Shown here: piece by piece, positions 32,533-43,103 of the stretch
Position numbering within the stretch: the stretch's first letter is position 1
Layout: each line of letters starts with the position of its first letter
Source: Pleurostoma richardsiae
Taxonomy: Eukaryota; Ascomycota; Sordariomycetes; Calosphaeriales; Pleurostomataceae
Direction: 5' to 3'
Length of the DNA: 64,000 bases
Assembly: GCA_030052745.1 (NCBI GenBank)
Contig: JANBVO010000007.1
Coordinates: 124,001 to 188,000 of the forward strand
Position numbers and translations under genes: made by a program
Notes under the pieces: generated by a model
What the model saw: the letters and a program-made list of their open reading frames with translations, nothing else
Told to the model about the DNA's origin: nothing
The model's database searches: none

Positions 32533-34071
32533 TTAGGCAAACTCGGTCGTCCCAGCACTGGGAGCTTTGACGCTCTGCGGTGCCCAGTGTGGCCCTACCG
32601 CATTGCCAGGCCTCTTTGGGTCAAAGTCGAACCGGTCAGGTAGTCTCAGCCCGAGCTTCTGTGCACCCTGTGTCGTGATGGCGCTCACACCGTCTCTGAA
32701 CAGCCACACATCGTCCGTTTGGTACTGCCAGTCCTCCAGCTTGGCGCGCATCTCCTTCAGCACCACCTCGAACTCCGGCTTCCCCGCCAAGTTGTCGACT
32801 TCCTCTGGATCCTTCTCTAGATCGAACAGTTCCTCGGGCCCACGGAAGACATAGCTCTGCAGGCGCCGCCGGCCGATCATGACCTCGGGGGTGTCCGGCT
32901 GGCCGCCGACCGCCGAGTTGCGGAGACCTTCCCAGCTCAGGCTGCAATACAAATCAGTGGCGAATGGGAAGTCGAGCCGCCAGGCAATGTTCCGGTGGTA
33001 CTTGTATCTGTGATCGCGCATGAAGCGCGTGGGCCAGTAGTTCTGGACTTCGTGGAAGGTATGGGAGCCGAAGACATGCTGCGTCCACCGGTCTGAGGGG
33101 AGGACCTCCCCGTCACTGAGAACGCGGAGGAAGGAGGTGCCTATCCTCTGTGGCGACTTGCCAGTGTTGCTGGTCTTGATATCGCTGTCCTTGGCACCAG
33201 CCCAGTCGATGCTGGTCGGGAGGATGTCGACCCAAGAGACCATATTAGGGTTCACTACACCTGCCTTACCCCTAGGCTGCCGCACGATAAGGGGAAGTCT
33301 GACCCCAGCATCGTACAATGTGGTCTTGGAGTTGAGGAAAGGAGAGCCGTTGTCGCTGATGAAGATGACAAGGGTATTCTCCGCGAAGCCGCGCTTCTTG
33401 AGCTCCTCGAGGATCAGGCCAACGCCCAGATCCATCCTGCTGATGGACTTGTAATACTCAACAAGCTCCGTCCGCAGCTCCGGGACGTCGCTGATGAATT
33501 GGGGTATCTCAACGTCCTCTGGCTTGTAGTCAGGCACCGGGATGTCCTTGACGTCGTCCTCATCGTTTCCGAACCCTTCCCTCGTCTCGTCGCGATGAGG
33601 ATCCCGCAGGCCCACGGTTAGGTGGAACGGCCGTCCGGTCTCGGCGGCCTTGTCTAGGAACCGGCCAGTCTCCGCCGCATTCTCCCTCACGTCCCGGCTA
33701 AGGCTTTGAGCGTACCACTCCCACGGGTACACTTCCCGGGGGCCCACGTGCACCTTTCCAATGATCCCGGTTTGATACCCGAGAGCATTGAAGACCTGCG
33801 GAGTGGTCTCAATGTGGTCGTGCGTCTGGAAGTGGCACCAGCCCTGCTGGAGACCATACTGCCCGTTCTGGTGAGTGTGCAGACCCGTGTAAATGGTAGA
33901 ACGACTGCCGCTGCAGGACGCCGTGCTGGCGAAGGCATTTGTGAACCTCGTCCCCTCGGCTGCTAGCTTGTCGACATGAGGGGTCTTGATGGCGTCGAGG
34001 CCGTAGCACCCGAGCATAAGACCCAGGTCATCAGCCACGATAAGCAGCACGTTTCTTTGTTCCTTGGCCAT
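32533..34071 (-). CDS. Sulfatase (N-sulfoglucosamine/arylsulfatase type), predicted cytosolic
   Basis: A single exon encodes 512 aa. The sulfatase fold is clear: VLLIVADDLG at residues 8-17 supplies the two metal Asp (14, 15); SCSGSRSTIYTGLHTHQNGQYG holds the active-site motif with Cys53 and Arg57; GKVHVGP, LRDPHRDE and FISDNGSPF follow at the expected places. The motif reads C-S-G-S-R, so the usual third-position Pro is Gly. This subclass hydrolyses sulfate esters or N-sulfates after the Cys is oxidised to formylglycine. There is no signal peptide; the protein begins directly with the first beta strand, implying cytosolic action on an imported substrate. The divergent sugar-type transporter and two flanking Zn2Cys6 regulators fit a small catabolic cluster. 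The substrate cannot be read from the sequence. Confidence 0.88.
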   Translation of the reverse strand: MAKEQRNVLLIVADDLGLMLGCYGLDAIKTPHVDKLAAEGTRFTNAFASTASCSGSRSTIYTGLHTHQNGQYGLQQGWCHFQTHDHIETTPQVFNALGYQTGIIGKVHVGPREVYPWEWYAQSLSRDVRENAAETGRFLDKAAETGRPFHLTVGLRDPHRDETREGFGNDEDDVKDIPVPDYKPEDVEIPQFISDVPELRTELVEYYKSISRMDLGVGLILEELKKRGFAENTLVIFISDNGSPFLNSKTTLYDAGVRLPLIVRQPRGKAGVVNPNMVSWVDILPTSIDWAGAKDSDIKTSNTGKSPQRIGTSFLRVLSDGEVLPSDRWTQHVFGSHTFHEVQNYWPTRFMRDHRYKYHRNIAWRLDFPFATDLYCSLSWEGLRNSAVGGQPDTPEVMIGRRRLQSYVFRGPEELFDLEKDPEEVDNLAGKPEFEVVLKEMRAKLEDWQYQTDDVWLFRDGVSAITTQGAQKLGLRLPDRFDFDPKRPGNAVGPHWAPQSVKAPSAGTTEFA

Positions 34072-34634
34072 GGTTCAGTAGCCGACAATCAGTGAGAGCA
34101 TACGGACTGGTGTAGAAAGCAGCTGACGAAGCCGTTGCATGAAGGGCTGCTAGAGACGCGATTCCGGTCTAATATATATCCGTGTTCACTGCGGTCCGAA
34201 CGATTCAAAGATGCAACCGAGCGGAATCGGACTGTCGGCGGCCTGCGTCCGGTAGCCAAGCACGACATCTCTTAGCAGAGGCGAGCGATGGACGCTTCCC
34301 CATGCAAAACTAACCGTTCAGGAACTGGTCGACACCGAACCACCTCACCGGGGCCTCAAGAAGTCAATGACTTGGCCCTAATAGGACGCTGCTGCGGAGT
34401 CAAGGCCGATCGCGTAATGTAAGGCGATGATCATTGGCTAGGGGGCTACGGCTCGTCGGGGTGGAGTCCACGGGCCCTCGGCCGCTGATCCATGCGGGAA
34501 GACGTGTTACGGGGAGATGTCGAATCTACATAAGAGAATCTCATGCCCATGGCATCCAGCGCAAGTGTCGTAGTCATTGTGTACGCTTCCTTTCGCCCAA
34601 AAGCAGAGGCTTAGTCCGGGTTTGACGCGCGAAG
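34072..34634. promoter_or_regulatory. Divergent promoter of sulfatase and MFS transporter with CGG triplet cluster
   Basis: A 563-bp interval. CGG triplets, the half-site of Zn2Cys6 regulators, are dense near 34190-34250: CGGTCCG (an inverted pair with 1-nt spacer) at 34192-34198, then CGG at 34222, 34228, 34236 and 34239, which includes a CGG-N3-CGG direct repeat. A TATA-like AATATATAT lies at 34171-34179, about 100 bp from the sulfatase ATG. A short CGAT/CCGATCGCG patch is near 34405-34415. Sites are seen; binding by the neighbouring regulators is inferred. Confidence 0.5.
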
Positions 34635-36621
34635 ATGGATCTCAAGGCCTGGCGTCATGTCACGCCCTACCTCGTCTTCAACTGCCTTGTCTTCCTGCAG
34701 GGCGCCATTCTGTTCGGCATGTAAGTCTTCTCGGCAAACCCAGTGTCCGACTACGATATATAACGAGGAGCTGACGCCGTCGTGCTGCTTGATTATAGCG
34801 ACACTGGCTCCTTCGGCTCATTGCAGGCTCTGCCATCTTTCCTGACGCGTTTCGGAATCAAGAACGACGCGGGGAAATTCAACCTACCGGCCACTCGCAA
34901 GTCACTGCTGAACTCCCTGCCATGGATTGGAAAGATCGCCGGCTGCATGTGGTCGGAGCCCTTCATCGACCGTGCGGGATACAAGAAGGCCATGTACGCG
35001 GTGGTGATCATCCAGATCGTCGGTTTGATCGGTACGTCTACTGTGATAATACTAACCGGAAGACAATCAATGCTAATCACCGTATGCATGCAGTGGAGAT
35101 GACTGCCCACCACTGGGCGCAGTTCAGCGCTGGCCGCATCATCACGTACTCGGCCGTCGGTATGGTCGAAAACGCCGTTCCCGCATACAACGCTGAAAGC
35201 TGTCCCGCCGGCGTGCGAGGCCTCCTGTCGGGAGGTATCATGACGGTGACCGCGCTAGGCAATCTCTGGGGCGCCGGCATGTCCCGCGCATACTCGACGG
35301 AGCAGGGGGATAAAGGGTGGATGATACCTGTGGCGATGCAGTTCATTCCTGCCGTGGGGCTACTCCTCCTTGTACCCTTCACCCCTGAGTCGCCTCGATG
35401 GCTCATCCTCAAGGGTCGCAAAGCTCAAGCGAAGGCTGTTCTTGATAAGATCCGGCCTAAGCGTGACGTTGACAGCGGCGCTACGGCGGCAGAGGCGGAT
35501 GCTCTCGAGCAACTCGTTGAAGAGTCACTGGCTAACGAGAAAGGCTCGTGGCTCGACATATTCCGAGGCAACTACCTCAGACGGACCTGGGTAAGTGATG
35601 CAAGATTAGCCACCCCAACGATGTCCTCATCTGACAGCCGTCTGCAGATATCGATGACGCTCTTCGTCCTCGAGCAGACCAACGGCAACCAGTTCGTGCT
35701 ATCATACGGTGCAACCTTCTATGTGCAACAGGGACTCGGCGCCATGTCATTCACGTATAACATTATCGGACAAGTGATCGGTACTATTGGCTGCGCTGCC
35801 GGCGTTCTCCTTACCGACACTACAGGCCGTCGACCATTGTTCATCTTCGGCAGTGCCTTGACTACTTTCTTTCTCTACCTCGCCTCCGGACTCGGGACGA
35901 TCTCTAACCCTAATCAGAGCGAGACCAACATGATTCTTGCTTGCTTCATGCTGCTCCCGGCTTTCTGCCGTATCTCCGCAACGAACAATGCCTTCCTCAC
36001 GGGAGCCGAGATTGGCGGAGTGAGAATGAGGAAGAAGATCATGGTGAGACCACAGGGAGCACCGGATGGGGTTCTTTTCTGAGTTCTGACACTGAGTAAT
36101 AGGCATTCGGCACTGTGATCGATGTCATTGCCGCCTTCCTGGTCACCTTCGTCACTCCCTATTTGCTCCCGAGCATGGGCGTTAAGATCGGCTGGATCTT
36201 CGGCTCCGTCGCTGCGTTTTCACTCATATGGGGTATTTTCTTTTTCCCGGAACTCAAGGTGGGTGACAATCCACTCTGCGTGCCTTTAGGATTTTTGGGT
36301 GATCTCCATAAGCTGACATATGCAATAGGGACGCTCGCTGGAGGAAGTCGACGAACTGTTCGCTGCCAATCTCCAGGCTTGGCAGTTCAAGAGATACGAG
36401 ACTCACGGCACCGGCCGTCTCCTTGCTGCACTCGAAAACGAAGGTATGGGTTCTGGGAAACTGCAGACAGAAGAGGTGGAAGCAGCCAATGCCGCGAGGT
36501 CAAGTGTGAGTTACCTCGAGTCCTCCCTACATTCCAGAGACTTTTCCAGCTGCTGACCGTCACCAAGGGCGAACAGGGCAAGGATATAGGTCGACACGAC
36601 GAGGTGACTCGTCTGGACTGA
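34635..36621 (+). CDS. MFS sugar transporter (hexose/alpha-glucoside type)
   Basis: Seven exons: 34635-34720, 34799-35031, 35094-35590, 35648-36043, 36103-36258, 36329-36505 and 36568-36621, giving 532 aa, the normal length. The early text FGIDTGSFGSLQALPSFL, a cytoplasmic loop after TM2-3, VPAYNAESCPAGVRG at TM4-5 and PFTPESPRWLILKGR at the TM6 end are sugar-porter signatures. The second half shows TNGNQFVLSYGATFYV and DTTGRRPLFI. Twelve membrane helices are expected, in the plasma membrane. The final intron (36506-36567, GTGAGT with a GCTGAC branch) is optional; without it the frame stops at 36556 and only the last 17 residues change. In filamentous fungi this branch carries disaccharides and other glucosides. 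It is divergent from the sulfatase, so it may import the sulfated or desulfated substrate. Confidence 0.88.
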
Positions 36622-37115
36622 TTACATGATCAAGGAGTTTTTGACCGGTCTGTTCTGTCAAGATGAAGACTCTTCAGCTGTGTACATAGATGCTAGGACT
36701 TGGACGTCGTCTGCAGCAAATTTAGGGGCTTGAAGTGTTTAGTCAATCGGAGAAGTCCGCCGTGCAGTGTGTTTAAGCGTAATACTAATTAATACCTGAT
36801 CCTTTCTTCACGTCGCCCCCAGGGTCCGTAGCTCTGCTCCCAGTTGTCTGATTTTTGTGCTTCGAGTGTAGCTCGAAACTCGAAACTCCTCGCATCATAG
36901 CGATATGGGATTGCGTGCTCGTCTTATGGCGCCTGGCATGGATTCAGTTGCCTTTCTGATTGGCGGTGCGAAGGAAGAAGCTGTTAGCTCGAAGCTACCG
37001 ACACTCCGTAACCCGGCGCCGACGAACCGACGTTCCTCTGAGGCCGAGGTCCCGTTCCTCTCCCACTGACTGCGCCTCCAGAGTGCACCCGGCATAGCTC
37101 CGTTGTTCGTGCAGA
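36622..37115. other. Spacer between transporter and dual-cluster regulator
   Basis: A 494-bp interval with no gene seen. It contains the transporter 3' UTR and the regulator promoter. CTCGAAACTCGAAACTCC near 36870-36888 is a short direct repeat (CTCGAAA twice). Confidence 0.4.
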
Positions 37116-40020
37116 ATGAGCTGTAGGGTGTGCCGTGCGCGTAAGGTGAGCGCATTTATGTCTCCTCGCGTGACTTCGTTTCAGCTGAAAGCTTGTGCAG
37201 GTCAAGTGTGACGGTCGCCCAAGTGGCTGCTTGAACTGCGAGCGTCTCGATCTGGCCTGCGACACCTCCTCGGGTGTTACTTCACCATCCGCTGGGGGTC
37301 ATCCAGCGCAGGGTCCAACGAGAAAGAAGAGGACCTATCGCTCCTGCACGGGCTGCCGGGCCGCCAAGGTCAAATGTGACGGTGAGAGGCCGGCCTGCAA
37401 GCGGTGTAAGTCGAAGTCGACACCATGCGTGTACAATGCCGCGCCCAGGCCTTTCTGGGCACAGGTTCTCCTGAGCCAGTCCGGAGAGGCCATTCATGAA
37501 GACCAAGGGCGTCCCAGCGAGTCCATATCCCGCACATTCAGTGAGCTCGCACGCGGAGGCGATGCTCCGTCGGCGTCTCAGGATGTTGACCATCTCTCCA
37601 CGACCGCTCTACCATCAACCCCTCCAGTTGACTTCCATGATGATATCGTCACATCACCAGAAGCTTCGCTCGACCAGTCTAGGGAGACCCCGGAGGCCAT
37701 CTCATGGTAAGCTGGCCTTATACCCCATTCCTCAATTACATTTCCGAGACTCACCTGGGTTTCGTTGAAGGCTCTGGTTTTCTGAGCTCCCATTGGCGTC
37801 GGACCTTCTCCGTCGACTAGCAGACCAGTATTTCAGCAATGTTCACCCTTTACGATGCTTCGCGTTTGTCCACAAACCGTCCTTCATGCAGCAGCTCGAC
37901 CTGGGGTTCGACCCCAATAGTGACGACAACGCTCTTCTTCACATCGTATGCGCCCACGGTGCAAAGTCAGTCTGCTCCTCTCCTAGTATCTCTTCTTCTT
38001 TCTGGACCTCTGCTGAAGGCCGTTTGATTAGATTTTCGGCCTTGGAATATAGCCGTAATGTTCAACGCCTGCCCGCAAAGCTGATACAGTCCGCTGGTCA
38101 CGAGTGGGCAAAGACCGCGGAGAGATTGCTTCTGGCTGACTATGGCAAAATCTCTGTCTCAAATCTCATGGTAAGTTGGTCGATGCCATTCCTACACCTT
38201 GAGGGGCCATCGAAAGTAGTAGCTAGCCGTTGCTTATTGCTATCTTCACCTTCAGACATCTGTACTCCTTTATGATTACCGGTTCAGACTGGGCGACTAC
38301 GCACATTCCTTGATGATGAGCGGCTTCACAACTCGAATGTCTCACGCTCTCCAACTGAATCTCGAGTACATACCACGAAGAGGTAATGCCACTCCGTCCA
38401 CGGCGGACAAGGAAGCAAGGCGGAGATTGATGTGGGCTTGCTACATCATCGACGCCTGGACCGGAAGTGGAGTTGATCAGTTGACTCTCATACGAGAGGA
38501 GGACCTTAAGATCCAGCTGCCGTGTGACGAGAGAGACTTCCTCTTACAAAGATCCTGCGTGACCAGGAAGCTTGACGATAACATGGAACCGGATGATAAT
38601 ATGGGAATGATGGCATCCTATATCCGTCTCGTCGCCATATGGAAGCGTGTCGTTCGGTAAGGCATACGGGGTCTAGTTTAGATGGGTGAATGTGCGGTGA
38701 CTAACGCTGAAGAGCAGATACGTGAAACACCTCGACACTGCGAGGCCACCTTGGCTTCCCGATTCCGAGTTTTCAGTGCTTGACGCAGATCTTCGAGCCT
38801 GGCGGGATGGGCTGGCTCCATATCTTGACTTCTCCCAAGAGAGCATCTATACACGTCTCGAATCGTCTCAGCTCGGAGCTCTAGCACTGCTCCATTGCAC
38901 GTACCACAACGCCATGACCGATCTATACCGCGTCTCTGTGCCGGAACTGTTTAAGCTCAGGAACGGCTTTGTCTTTCCGCCCGAACAGGCCGACTTCCTC
39001 GCCGACCTGCGGGCCGAATGCTTCCGCCAGGCCAGAGGTATGGCCACTGTTTTGGCTGAGACCGCAAGCCGAGGGCCTCATTTCCTTGCTGATTCGATGA
39101 CTCCCATGTTCGCATATAATTCCAGCAGAGTCATGCTCTATTACCTTGTCAGGCTTCTCGATCTTAGCCAGCCGGACGCGAAGAGCACGATTGAGGAGAC
39201 TATCCAGCAGGTACAGAGCAATAATAGAGTGCTTAGGGCTGCGTCTGCGATGATGCCTCTGTCGGAACCACTGGTAAGGCCACGTCTGCATATCCGTACT
39301 CACCTTTATCTCAAATATGTTGAGCGACTAACTAGGAAATCTCCAGTTGATCACCACGGAAAGATGGCTGCGAAAGCTGCGCACAGGCTTCACCAAGACG
39401 GATGCAGCCGCACATATCGGGCCACCCGACCCTTCAGATATCAGCGAGACAAGATGGTGCGGTCATACCCTAATCACTTCGTTGGCTCTGTCTAGCAGCG
39501 AGTCTTCGGGACTGCTTCACATTGTACTAACGCTGACTTTTACCTCGATAGGCTCGACAACATCCAGGATAACCAGGCACAAAATACGCCCGATGATGTT
39601 CTTCATCCCTTGTCTCTCTTCCGCCTGGCCAGAAAAACACTTAGCGAAAGGCGTTCGCAGCCGTCGATGAGACCGTCATATTCCCGTGTAGGTCTCCCAC
39701 CCCTCAGGGAATCAAGCAGCGGGCTCCGAGATTCCACAACACAGAGAGACGTCTACGACACAGCATTGGTAGAGACTACAACAGGGAGTGGCTCCTCTTC
39801 CGCTCAAGGGGCAACAATTTCCTCGACAGCACATGTCGAATCGTCCGAGGCGTCTACTGCGTCAATAGTTTGGGAGAGAAGCGCAGCCGAGGACATCGCG
39901 CTGGGCTTGCATGACTTACAGTACTACCCGCACTGGGACATGGATGGGATCCTCAGCATCAACAGTGTCGCTATGGAGGATACAGGGCTGGCTGCCTGGC
40001 TAAGCTATGGTGATAGGTGA
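37116..40020 (+). CDS. Transcription factor with two tandem Zn2Cys6 clusters
   Basis: Eight exons: 37116-37145, 37201-37706, 37771-37965, 38032-38170, 38256-38656, 38718-39273, 39347-39456 and 39552-40020, giving 801 aa. Exon 1 is only ten codons (MSCRVCRARK); its intron sits inside the first zinc cluster, as is common. Cluster 1 uses Cys 3, 6, 13, 20, 23, 30 and cluster 2 Cys 59, 62, 69, 76, 79, 86; both have C-x2-C-x6-C-x6-C-x2-C-x6-C spacing and the R-A-x-K-V-K-C-D basic loop. The fungal_trans region follows: LADQYFSNVHPLRCFAFVHKPSF, LMTSVLLYDYRFRLGDYAHSL and RRRLMWACYIIDAWTG. The C-terminal exon is Ser/Thr-rich and ends DMDGILSINSV...LAAWLSYGDR, an activation-domain-like acidic tail. One polypeptide with two DNA-binding clusters is uncommon. 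It probably regulates the neighbouring transporter and sulfatase. Confidence 0.87.
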
Positions 40021-40710
40021 CCGTGACGCTACGGGTCAGTAAGGAAGCTCCTGATCGTGCAGCTGACTTCACCGATGGTCTGTTGAACTTATTCTCAAAC
40101 AAAAACTCCTGAAAATTTTAGTTTCTATTTGCCATGGCGCCTTAGGGTAGCAAATGAAGATACGATATCCCAATTGAGAGTATCTACCTTTTTGATAACC
40201 ATGCCTTGAGTTCTGAAGAGCCATCACTGATGTGAAGCCACAGACTATAATATAGAGCAACTCGTACTCTAATTCTGTTATCAGGCTTTCCGAGAGTAGT
40301 GATTGAGAAGTTTCATTGCAGGGAGACGGGGCTCGTTTAAGCGGCAGCTGCATGCTTCGGTGGCCTTAACGGGCTTTCGTGATGCGAGTCCATCCCTTAT
40401 CACTACAGCCACGTTGCAACGGGGTGAAAAAAGCTCGAAGGCGCAGACTTTTGGTAAACATGATTCCTGATTTGACGGTAGGTGTGAGTCATTTTGGTGG
40501 TGTGAAACCCCGCGCATCCAGGCGCGTTCGTGATGCTCAGATTGCCAGGTGGCCACAACTCCCAGCAGGCACCACCCTCAACACTGTCTTTAGATCACGA
40601 CGCTCTTCATCTTCTACCTTTACGGCACGATAATCGGCTGTTCGCATTCCATACGACCTCGTCAACACTCAAAGAATCCTCAAGCCTAAGCACTCCCGAT
40701 CATCCTCGCG
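40021..40710. other. Intergenic interval
   Basis: About 690 bp without a gene I can support. The right part, just before 40711, has a CT-rich run and a start context TCGCGATGAC. Frames here are short and without family resemblance. Confidence 0.4.
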
Positions 40711-42141
40711 ATGACTCGTTTATGTTGTTTATTAATTTTCCTCGCCGTCTCCGCATCATCCAGCCTGGCAGCCGCAAACGCACAAGATGGGAAGATCCCG
40801 CAGTTCATCTTCGACATGAGACATCCTTGGGTTACTCAGAACCTGAAATTGCTCGACGATTCGCCGGACCCAGCTGGTTTACTGTGTGACCTCAGTTCTC
40901 CTCTTCGAACTGGTGGCAATGACGACCAACGCTATCCAGTGGAGCTATTCAGGAAGCTCAGAATTGACAACAACGAGCTGACGGAGCAGCGTGCCGGATG
41001 GAAGAATGCGGCAGCGCGACTCTTAGAGATAAAGGCCTGCCCAGCAGCGTTGGAAGATGTCCAGGGGCTTCATGTCGATGTTTTCGTCCATGAATCCGGG
41101 GAGTTTGCCGAGTCGTTGGTCCCTGGAGATGACCTTCCGGCGCTGTTCGCTGATGTTCTATCGGCCATGCCCAATCTCTCCATGCTATACTGGAACATTC
41201 CTGTGAAAGCGACCAAGAATTTTGAGAAATCCTTCGTCCAGTCCAAGCTCGTCCTTCCGTCAGTCAGGCACTTGACTCTCGGGCCTTACTCTGATTTTCT
41301 CGTGGTCATGAGTCCTAATCTGGACAGCCTGAACGCAGGAACTCCGCTATCGTGGAATAGATACATGCCACCTCCAGGCCCGATACACTTTCTCCTCCAG
41401 TCAGCTGCCGAAAGCGGCATTCAAAATCTTAGCATCTACAATCGTAACTCTGGCGGATCAAATGCATGGGGTCCAGAGCTAGTTCAACGTACGTTAAGTC
41501 TATCTGAGATGATCAAGATTATCATCTTTCTAGAACTTGAACTGATATTCCCAACGAGCAGAGGTCATGGCGAGCTGCCCAAATCTCACGAGCTTCACGA
41601 TGAGTGGCTTCCTACAGTCCACTGGAGGATACCACTACGGTGCTCCGCAAGGAGGTACACAGAAGGGTAGTCAGTTAAAGGCCAGTCCTTCGAATTCCCG
41701 AAGAATGAAGTGTAGAGCTAACCGACAATATAGGCAATCCTTGCGGTTCTCTCGCGGTTCCCTCGCCTCGAGCATCTCGGACTTCCGAGCGCGGAACATC
41801 TCGACCTCGACTTCGATGGCGGACCTTTTTGCGGCAATGCCTTTGAAGGAGCTCAGGGAAGAGCGTTCGGACGGGTTCTCTTAGAGGAGAGCTTGATTGC
41901 TATGGAATTTGCAGCGAACATGACCATGGCTGCTCTTCCTCAGCTCAAGAGCCTCTCGATAGGATTACAGCAGCCCAATCTGATGAAGAATGAGACCGGG
42001 GAAACGTATATATCATGGCCGTGGACTGGAAGAATTGAAGAGTATGTCCATGAGATATACCCTGAGGTGGAGGATGGGGATAATGAGCAGAGTAACAACA
42101 GGCCTGTCTACTGGACAGAGGAAGACTGGGAAGACTTCTGA
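40711..42141 (+). CDS. Signal-peptide-bearing protein of unknown function with a broken frame
   Basis: Exon 1 (40711-41488) starts with a classical signal peptide, LCCLLIFLAVSASSSLAAANA, so the product should enter the secretory pathway. The text that follows (RHLTLGPYSDFLVVMSPNLDSL, SGIQNLSIYNRN) has the leucine-patterned look of LRR/F-box-like ascomycete proteins. Intron 1 (41489-41561, GTACGT...AGCAG) joins ELVQ to QVMASCPNLTSFTMSGFLQSTGG. Then the frame fails: GGTQKG ends a block by 41670, while the obvious continuation FPRLEHLGLPSAEHLDLDFDGGPFCGNAFEG (42-kb side, from about 41755) lies in a frame that no GT-AG intron at 41671-41735 reaches. The last part runs to a proper stop at 42141 (YWTEEDWEDF). 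One small indel near 41670-41760 is the simplest reading, so the gene may be a young pseudogene. No function is known. Confidence 0.65.
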
Positions 42142-43103
42142 ATTACTAGTCTAGACTCAACGGAGAAGCATTTATTCTAGACGGAAAACCTGACCTTAGG
42201 AATAGGTTACCCTGGTTCACCATTTGTTTGATAAATAGCATGTGTTAACAACTTGACGTGCATGCCTTGTCAAGTCCTTGAGCCGATGAGCGGAAGGGTA
42301 TTCCAGCGGTTAGTCAAACGTACACGAAGGCCCATTGAAACTGACACAAGGAAGCCTCGCAGTTTACTCACAGCGGGCTCGTGGAATTTGTCAAACAGGG
42401 GTAGGACTGTCGCAACTGCCGAGATCCGACTTAACTACGAGGATGGAGTAATCCAGAGGGCCAGATCCAAACAAACCTTGGTGGCCAAATTCAAGAATTA
42501 TCAGATTTCAAATAGCAAGGCAAGCCGAGCCCCCCTTTCGTCGTCTCCGCCGCAGTGTATGCCAGTCAGCCTAAGCCTTGGCACTGGGCGGCCTTTGAAG
42601 ACCGAGATCTGATCTTCATGCCAAGAAACCCCGAAACACTTGCCCTGACCGAGCGGCAGCGCCGACCTCAGAACACCGAAGCAAAGACCCCGGGATTCGT
42701 TCCGGATCCGACACCCAGAAGATTCTTGGCTGTCGCACCACGAAACTAGGAGCGCTTGGCTGGCGGCCACCTAAACTTCTGCGACGGGTCACATGAAACA
42801 TTTCCTTTTTCGGGCGTGACGCGGTTACAGGGGCGACGTCAACGGTCGGATTGCCCAGAAGCAAAAAGTTCGGCACCCTCCCGATCTCTTGGAAGTTTCT
42901 TGTCGTCTCCTCTCTTCGCTCTGGATCGTCTTGTTCAGAGTCCGCAGTGGCGTGATTTGGCTGGGCGGTGCCCTTTCCCTTCGGTTTTCTTTCCTTTCTC
43001 GCTGCAGCTGGTCTGGCCTTCCAGCGTGTTGACGTGGTATTCCTTCGTTTATGTGGGCGTCTGTTCTTGTGGGGGAGTATAGGATTTCATTTCTTGAGAA
43101 ATC
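42142..43103. other. Intergenic interval, 0.96 kb
   Basis: No gene is supported. The part from 42870 to 43090 is CT/TTC-rich and looks like the promoter and leader of the following membrane-protein gene. Frames at 42253-42612 (+) and 42501-42770 (-) overlap each other and have no family resemblance. Confidence 0.45.

Noticed and set aside
34922-36082. 386-codon open frame as a complete gene.
   Set aside because: It is an intron-retaining composite inside the MFS transporter; its first 57 residues are read in the wrong frame of exon 2.
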